Below, in pieces: positions 5,842 to 8,316 of a stretch of 8,316 nt of DNA. Within the stretch, counting starts at the first letter, position 1; every line of letters starts with the position of its first letter. The notes under the pieces are model-generated. The model was not told the origin of the DNA. It did not search any database and saw only the letters and a program-made list of their open reading frames with translations. The stretch comes from Clostridia bacterium. Lineage in GTDB: Bacteria > Bacillota > Clostridia > Oscillospirales > CAG-272. The translations under genes were made by a program, and so were the position numbers. The DNA is taken from contig JAFTNI010000219.1 in the NCBI GenBank assembly GCA_017451975.1, positions 1 through 8,316 of the forward strand. Direction: 5' to 3'.

Positions 5842-5869
5842 AAATTTCGGGCGTAACAGAGTACGCCCG
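5842..5869 (-). terminator. Hairpin terminator after ychF
   Basis: The perfect 8-bp stem CGGGCGTA/TACGCCCG (5848-5855 with 5862-5869) has a 6-base loop. On the - strand it starts eight bases past the ychF stop and is followed by AAATTTTT, a T tract interrupted by three A. The + strand side has five T (5870-5874) but no + gene to end. The interrupted tract suggests partial termination, leaving some read-through into nfo, which has no clear promoter of its own in the remaining bases. Confidence 0.75.
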
Positions 5870-5877
5870 TTTTTAAT

Positions 5878-6972
5878 TTATACGTTGAATCTTATAACTA
5901 CTATATCGCCGTCGCGGAATACGTAATCCTTGCCCTCGCTGCGGATAAGACCTTTTTCTTTAGCTGTAACCATAGAGCCGCACTTCATAAGGTCATCGAA
6001 TGCGATAACCTCTGCGCGGATAAAGCCGCGCTCCATATCCGTGTGGATCTTGCCCGCCGCCTGGGGTGCTTTTGTGCCGTTTACTATTGTCCACGCGCGA
6101 ACCTCCTTCGGGCCTGCCGTAAGGAAGCTTATGTAGCCGAGAAGCTTATAGCTTGCTTTGATAAGCGCATCAAGTCCGCTTTCTTCAATGCCGAGGTCTT
6201 CAAGGAAGGCTTCCTTGTCTTCACCGGAAAGCTCTGCAAGCTCTGCTTCTATCTGCGCACAGATGGTGAGAAGCTCGCTGCCTTCGCTTGCCGCGTGCTC
6301 TGCGAGCGTTGCGTATGTTTCTGTAGAAGAAAAATCGTCTGCAAGCTGGTCTTCTCCAATGTTTGCAACGTAGATAACGGGCTTGAGCGTGAGAAGTGCA
6401 ACGTCGGAAAGCATTTCTTTTTCTTCCTCGGAAAGGTTCATGGAGCGAACGCATTTGCCGTCTTCAAGCGTTTCGCGAACAGATTTGAGGAATGCAAGCT
6501 CGCCTGCAAGCTTCTTATCGCCCTTCATATCTTTTTCAACCCTTGTAATTCTTCTTTCGAGAACTTCAAGGTCAGAGAAGATGAGCTCGAGGTTGATTGT
6601 TTCTATATCACGCATGGGGTCAACATTGCCGTCAACGTGGATAACGTTGGAGTTGGGGAAGCAACGGACAAGGTGAATAATAGCGTCTGTTTCGCGGATG
6701 TGAGAAAGGAACTTGTTGCCAAGACCTTCGCCCTGGGAAGCGCCTTTAACAAGGCCTGCAATATCTACGAATTCGATAACTGCGGGCGTGTACTTTTCGG
6801 GGTTGTACATCTCTGCAAGAGCGTCAAGGCGTGCATCGGGCACTGTTACCATGCCTACGTTGGGGTCGATGGTGCAGAAGGGGAAGTTTGCCGCCTGAGC
6901 GCCTGCGTTTGTTATAGCGTTGAAAAGTGTGCTTTTGCCTACGTTAGGCAAGCCTACGATACCAAGTTTCAT
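5878..6972 (-). CDS. ychF: Redox-regulated ATPase/GTPase YchF (Obg-like OLA1 family)
   Basis: The protein has 364 residues, matching the family length of about 363. The P-loop GLPNVGKST is at 7-15, switch II DIAGLVKGA at 70-78 with a hydrophobic residue where Ras has its catalytic Gln, and NIGE at 204-207 where classical GTPases have NKxD. The NxxE form explains the family's preference for ATP over GTP. The segment around 125-200 is the helical coiled-coil insert, and residues from about 280 to 362 form the TGS domain ending in FRDGDIVVIRFNV. YchF binds ribosomes and is linked to translation and oxidative-stress responses. ATG 6972 follows AAAGGAG by 11 bases, slightly long but the only good start. 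The upstream region is bordered by the integrase element. A long reading frame on the opposite strand inside this gene is a codon-bias shadow. Confidence 0.97.
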   Translation of the reverse strand: MKLGIVGLPNVGKSTLFNAITNAGAQAANFPFCTIDPNVGMVTVPDARLDALAEMYNPEKYTPAVIEFVDIAGLVKGASQGEGLGNKFLSHIRETDAIIHLVRCFPNSNVIHVDGNVDPMRDIETINLELIFSDLEVLERRITRVEKDMKGDKKLAGELAFLKSVRETLEDGKCVRSMNLSEEEKEMLSDVALLTLKPVIYVANIGEDQLADDFSSTETYATLAEHAASEGSELLTICAQIEAELAELSGEDKEAFLEDLGIEESGLDALIKASYKLLGYISFLTAGPKEVRAWTIVNGTKAPQAAGKIHTDMERGFIRAEVIAFDDLMKCGSMVTAKEKGLIRSEGKDYVFRDGDIVVIRFNV

Positions 6973-7081
6973 TTTATTTAATTCTCCTTTAATTTTTCCT
7001 TATTTTACAAGGGTTTTCGTGCATTGGCGTTTTGGCTCTACTCCATTTTTACGCCATTTTCGCGTTGATTTATATAGAATT
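6973..7081 (-). promoter_or_regulatory. Gap between integrase and ychF: ychF leader and probable element end
   Basis: These 109 bases hold the ychF ribosome binding site (AAAGGAG on -, 6990-6984). On the integrase side they contain a pair of adjacent direct repeats. I see no convincing -35/-10 pair for ychF, no tRNA and no factor-independent terminator for the integrase. One short inverted repeat, TGGCGT/ACGCCA (7025-7030 and 7051-7056), spans a 20-base gap. The integrase end of the mobile element presumably lies somewhere here. Confidence 0.4.
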
Positions 7082-7101
7082 TTATGCGTAAACCCCATTT
7101 T
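7039..7101 (-). repeat. Short direct repeats next to the integrase 3' end (candidate arm-type sites)
   Basis: On the - strand the 11-base units AAAATGGCGTA (7060-7050) and AAAATGGAGTA (7049-7039) are exactly adjacent and differ at one position. A related AAAATGGGGT lies at 7101-7092, inside the last codons of the integrase gene. Tyrosine integrases of the Tn916/lambda type bind short direct repeats near the element ends with their N-terminal domain. Position and form fit that role, but A-rich chance similarity cannot be excluded. Confidence 0.35.
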
Positions 7102-8266
7102 GCTGAAATTGTCTTACAGCTTGATCTAAAGAATCGGTCGTTACGTGAACGTACCTATCCATAGTTGTTTTGATACTGGCGTGTCCCAGTAGTTTTTGCA
7201 GCACCTTTGGCTGCATTCCGCTTTCGATTGCCCGCGTGGCGTATGTATGGCGTAAAGCGTGCATACAAAAGCGTTCGATCCCTGCTTCGTCGCAGAGCTT
7301 GTAGAGGTGGGTATCATAAGAACTGTTTTTGGCGGGTGCGCCGGTACGATAGTTGATGAACACAAGATCTCGCATCACAAGCTTGGATGTTACTCCCGTT
7401 CGCCTGTCCATATATTCCAAAGTTTCAGACAGTATAGGAGCTTCTTTTCTGCCCTCACGATTATCCCATATTCCTTTTAGGATTTCGTATGCCCGATCCG
7501 TCAGAGGAATAGTGCGATAACTTTGTGGTGTCTTGGGCGGTCCTGCTCTCCAGAACTGTTGAGCGTGACGAAATTCCAATGTCTTGTTTACCGTAAGCCT
7601 GCGATTCTCAAAATCTATCGCATCCCACGTAAGCCCAATCATTTCACCTGTACGCAATCCGGTTTCAAGGATAAGTGCATACTGATTATAATTGTGTGAG
7701 CGACGAGCAATTTCAAGAAATTTGCGCTGATCTTCACGGGTAAGAAACTTAATATCGTCCGTTGCACGAACTGGTTTTGTGAACTGAACGCCATCCATCG
7801 GATGCTTTGAGATAATGTCGTTCATCTTTGCTGCCTTAAACATCGTACCCATTGTGATAAATGCTTGGCGTATCGTAGAACCGGCATAGTGGGCATCCAT
7901 CTGCATGAACACCTTTTTACAATGCATCGGCTTTACGTTCGCAATGAGCATTTTACCCATAACGGGTTGAATGTTATGAAAATATCTCTCACGATAATTT
8001 CGGAGAGTGTTGGGAGCTAAATCGCCAACAATATTTTCAAGCCAAAAGTTGAACCACTCATCTACAGTTGTGTCGGTTGCGACAAAAACATCATCGTGCT
8101 TGTCCGCATATTTTGCTTCTTCAATCCAGTTTTTTGCTTCGGGAATCGTCTGGAAATACTTTTCGTGCCGTTTGCCTGTCTTATCAACAAAACGTGCGCT
8201 GTATAAGCCGTCCTTTCTTTGATAGATACCCTTACCGCAGTCTTTGCCTTTGAGATTTTGTCCCAA
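7082..8266 (-). CDS. int: Tyrosine site-specific integrase, Tn916/phage type
   Basis: The protein has 394 residues from the chosen start. Residues 10-45 (GIYQRKDGLYSARF) form the AP2-like arm-binding domain, residues 65-150 the SAM-like core-binding domain, and 170-385 the catalytic domain. The catalytic set is complete: Arg205 (TGLRTGE), Lys245 (PPKTPQ), His336 and Arg339 (HALRH), His362 (LLGHASIKTT) and nucleophile Tyr372 (DRYVH). It should cut and rejoin attachment sites to integrate and excise an element. The frame stays open to an ATG at 8302. However, AAAGGAG at 8280-8274 is followed after seven bases by TTG 8266, giving an N-terminus GQNLKGKDCGKG typical of this family. TTG is therefore the likely start. 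The gene lies with its 3' end toward ychF; the rest of the element should extend past the right edge. Confidence 0.93.
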   Translation of the reverse strand: MGQNLKGKDCGKGIYQRKDGLYSARFVDKTGKRHEKYFQTIPEAKNWIEEAKYADKHDDVFVATDTTVDEWFNFWLENIVGDLAPNTLRNYRERYFHNIQPVMGKMLIANVKPMHCKKVFMQMDAHYAGSTIRQAFITMGTMFKAAKMNDIISKHPMDGVQFTKPVRATDDIKFLTREDQRKFLEIARRSHNYNQYALILETGLRTGEMIGLTWDAIDFENRRLTVNKTLEFRHAQQFWRAGPPKTPQSYRTIPLTDRAYEILKGIWDNREGRKEAPILSETLEYMDRRTGVTSKLVMRDLVFINYRTGAPAKNSSYDTHLYKLCDEAGIERFCMHALRHTYATRAIESGMQPKVLQKLLGHASIKTTMDRYVHVTTDSLDQAVRQFQQNGVYA

Positions 8267-8272
8267 TATTGA

Positions 8273-8300
8273 GCTCCTTTCTCGCAGAGAGAAAAAGAGC
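8273..8300 (-). promoter_or_regulatory. Hairpin that covers the integrase ribosome binding site
   Basis: On the - strand the arms 8300-8289 (GCTCTTTTTCTC) and 8283-8273 (GAGAAAGGAGC) pair over eleven base pairs with one wobble and one bulged T, around the loop TCTGC. The 3' arm contains the AGGAG of the integrase ribosome binding site. The structure lacks a T tail and so is not a terminator. It could hold integrase translation low unless melted. The pairing is seen; the control is inferred. Confidence 0.5.
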
Positions 8301-8316
8301 ACACTGCTACATATTA

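Larger units (their letters stand above)
6973..8316. mobile_element. Integrase end of an integrative element or prophage (partial)
   Basis: An intact tyrosine integrase with its 3' end facing a housekeeping gene, a small gap carrying direct repeats, and no other element gene to the left make 6973-7081 the likely border. No excisionase, relaxase or phage gene is visible in the 50 bases past the integrase start (8267-8316). The kind of element (ICE, transposon of the Tn916 group or prophage) therefore cannot be told. The exact core site was not identified. Confidence 0.5.

Noticed and set aside
6043..6981. Long open frame (312 codons) on the + strand
   Set aside because: It lies wholly antisense to ychF, whose motifs are complete. 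It has odd Cys/Phe-rich composition and no ribosome binding site, so it is a codon-bias shadow.
6973..7081. tRNA gene as integration target
   Set aside because: I looked for a cloverleaf, TTCGA-type T-loop and CCA end on both strands and saw none.

Overview
The window looks like chromosomal DNA of an anaerobic Firmicute, probably an uncultured member of the Clostridia. The basis is a YtrA-type GntR regulator with a small ABC-2 exporter, AGGAGG-like ribosome binding sites, an XRE/zinc-ribbon regulator, a BspA-like leucine-rich repeat protein, and an integrase of the Tn916/phage type. No rRNA, tRNA or CRISPR array is visible, so the placement rests on gene style alone.

Layout. On the + strand, positions 1-1696 hold the end of a GntR regulator, an ABC ATPase and an ABC-2 permease, joined by two 4-base ATGA overlaps. 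A strong hairpin terminator at 1699-1730 closes this operon and also serves the convergent gene. Everything else is on the - strand. Read in the direction of transcription from the right edge it runs: tyrosine integrase (7082-8266), the GTPase/ATPase ychF (5878-6972), endonuclease IV nfo (4985-5821), a membrane-anchored leucine-rich repeat protein (4295-4972), a membrane-anchored coiled-coil GIY-YIG protein (2648-4153), and an XRE/zinc-ribbon regulator (1733-2497).

The most unusual structure is at 2557-4354. The last 19 codons and stop of the leucine-rich repeat gene occur twice, as 67/68-base direct repeats with three differences, one on each side of the GIY-YIG gene. The copy at 4287-4354 completes the intact gene. 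The copy at 2557-2623 is an orphan 3' end, still followed by its own hairpin. All three differences leave the encoded residues and the stop unchanged. This is what is expected if a roughly 1.73 kb AT-rich cassette entered at the 3' end of a resident gene and brought a functional replacement end with it. The single cargo gene combines N-terminal membrane segments, a DUF4041-like helical region, a long coiled coil and a C-terminal T5orf172/GIY-YIG nuclease-like domain. It is a candidate defence or anti-plasmid gene, but that role is inferred.

The right edge is the integrase end of a second mobile element, which continues outside the window and appears to abut the 5' flank of ychF. The integrase most likely starts at a TTG, and its ribosome binding site lies inside a hairpin. 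Short direct repeats next to the 3' end of the gene could be integrase arm sites. The remaining genes are ordinary chromosomal ones: an efflux or stress ABC module under a GntR repressor, a translation-linked P-loop protein and a base-excision repair enzyme. There is no stretch above 300 bases without a gene; the longest gaps are about 140-150 bases and are described in the entries.
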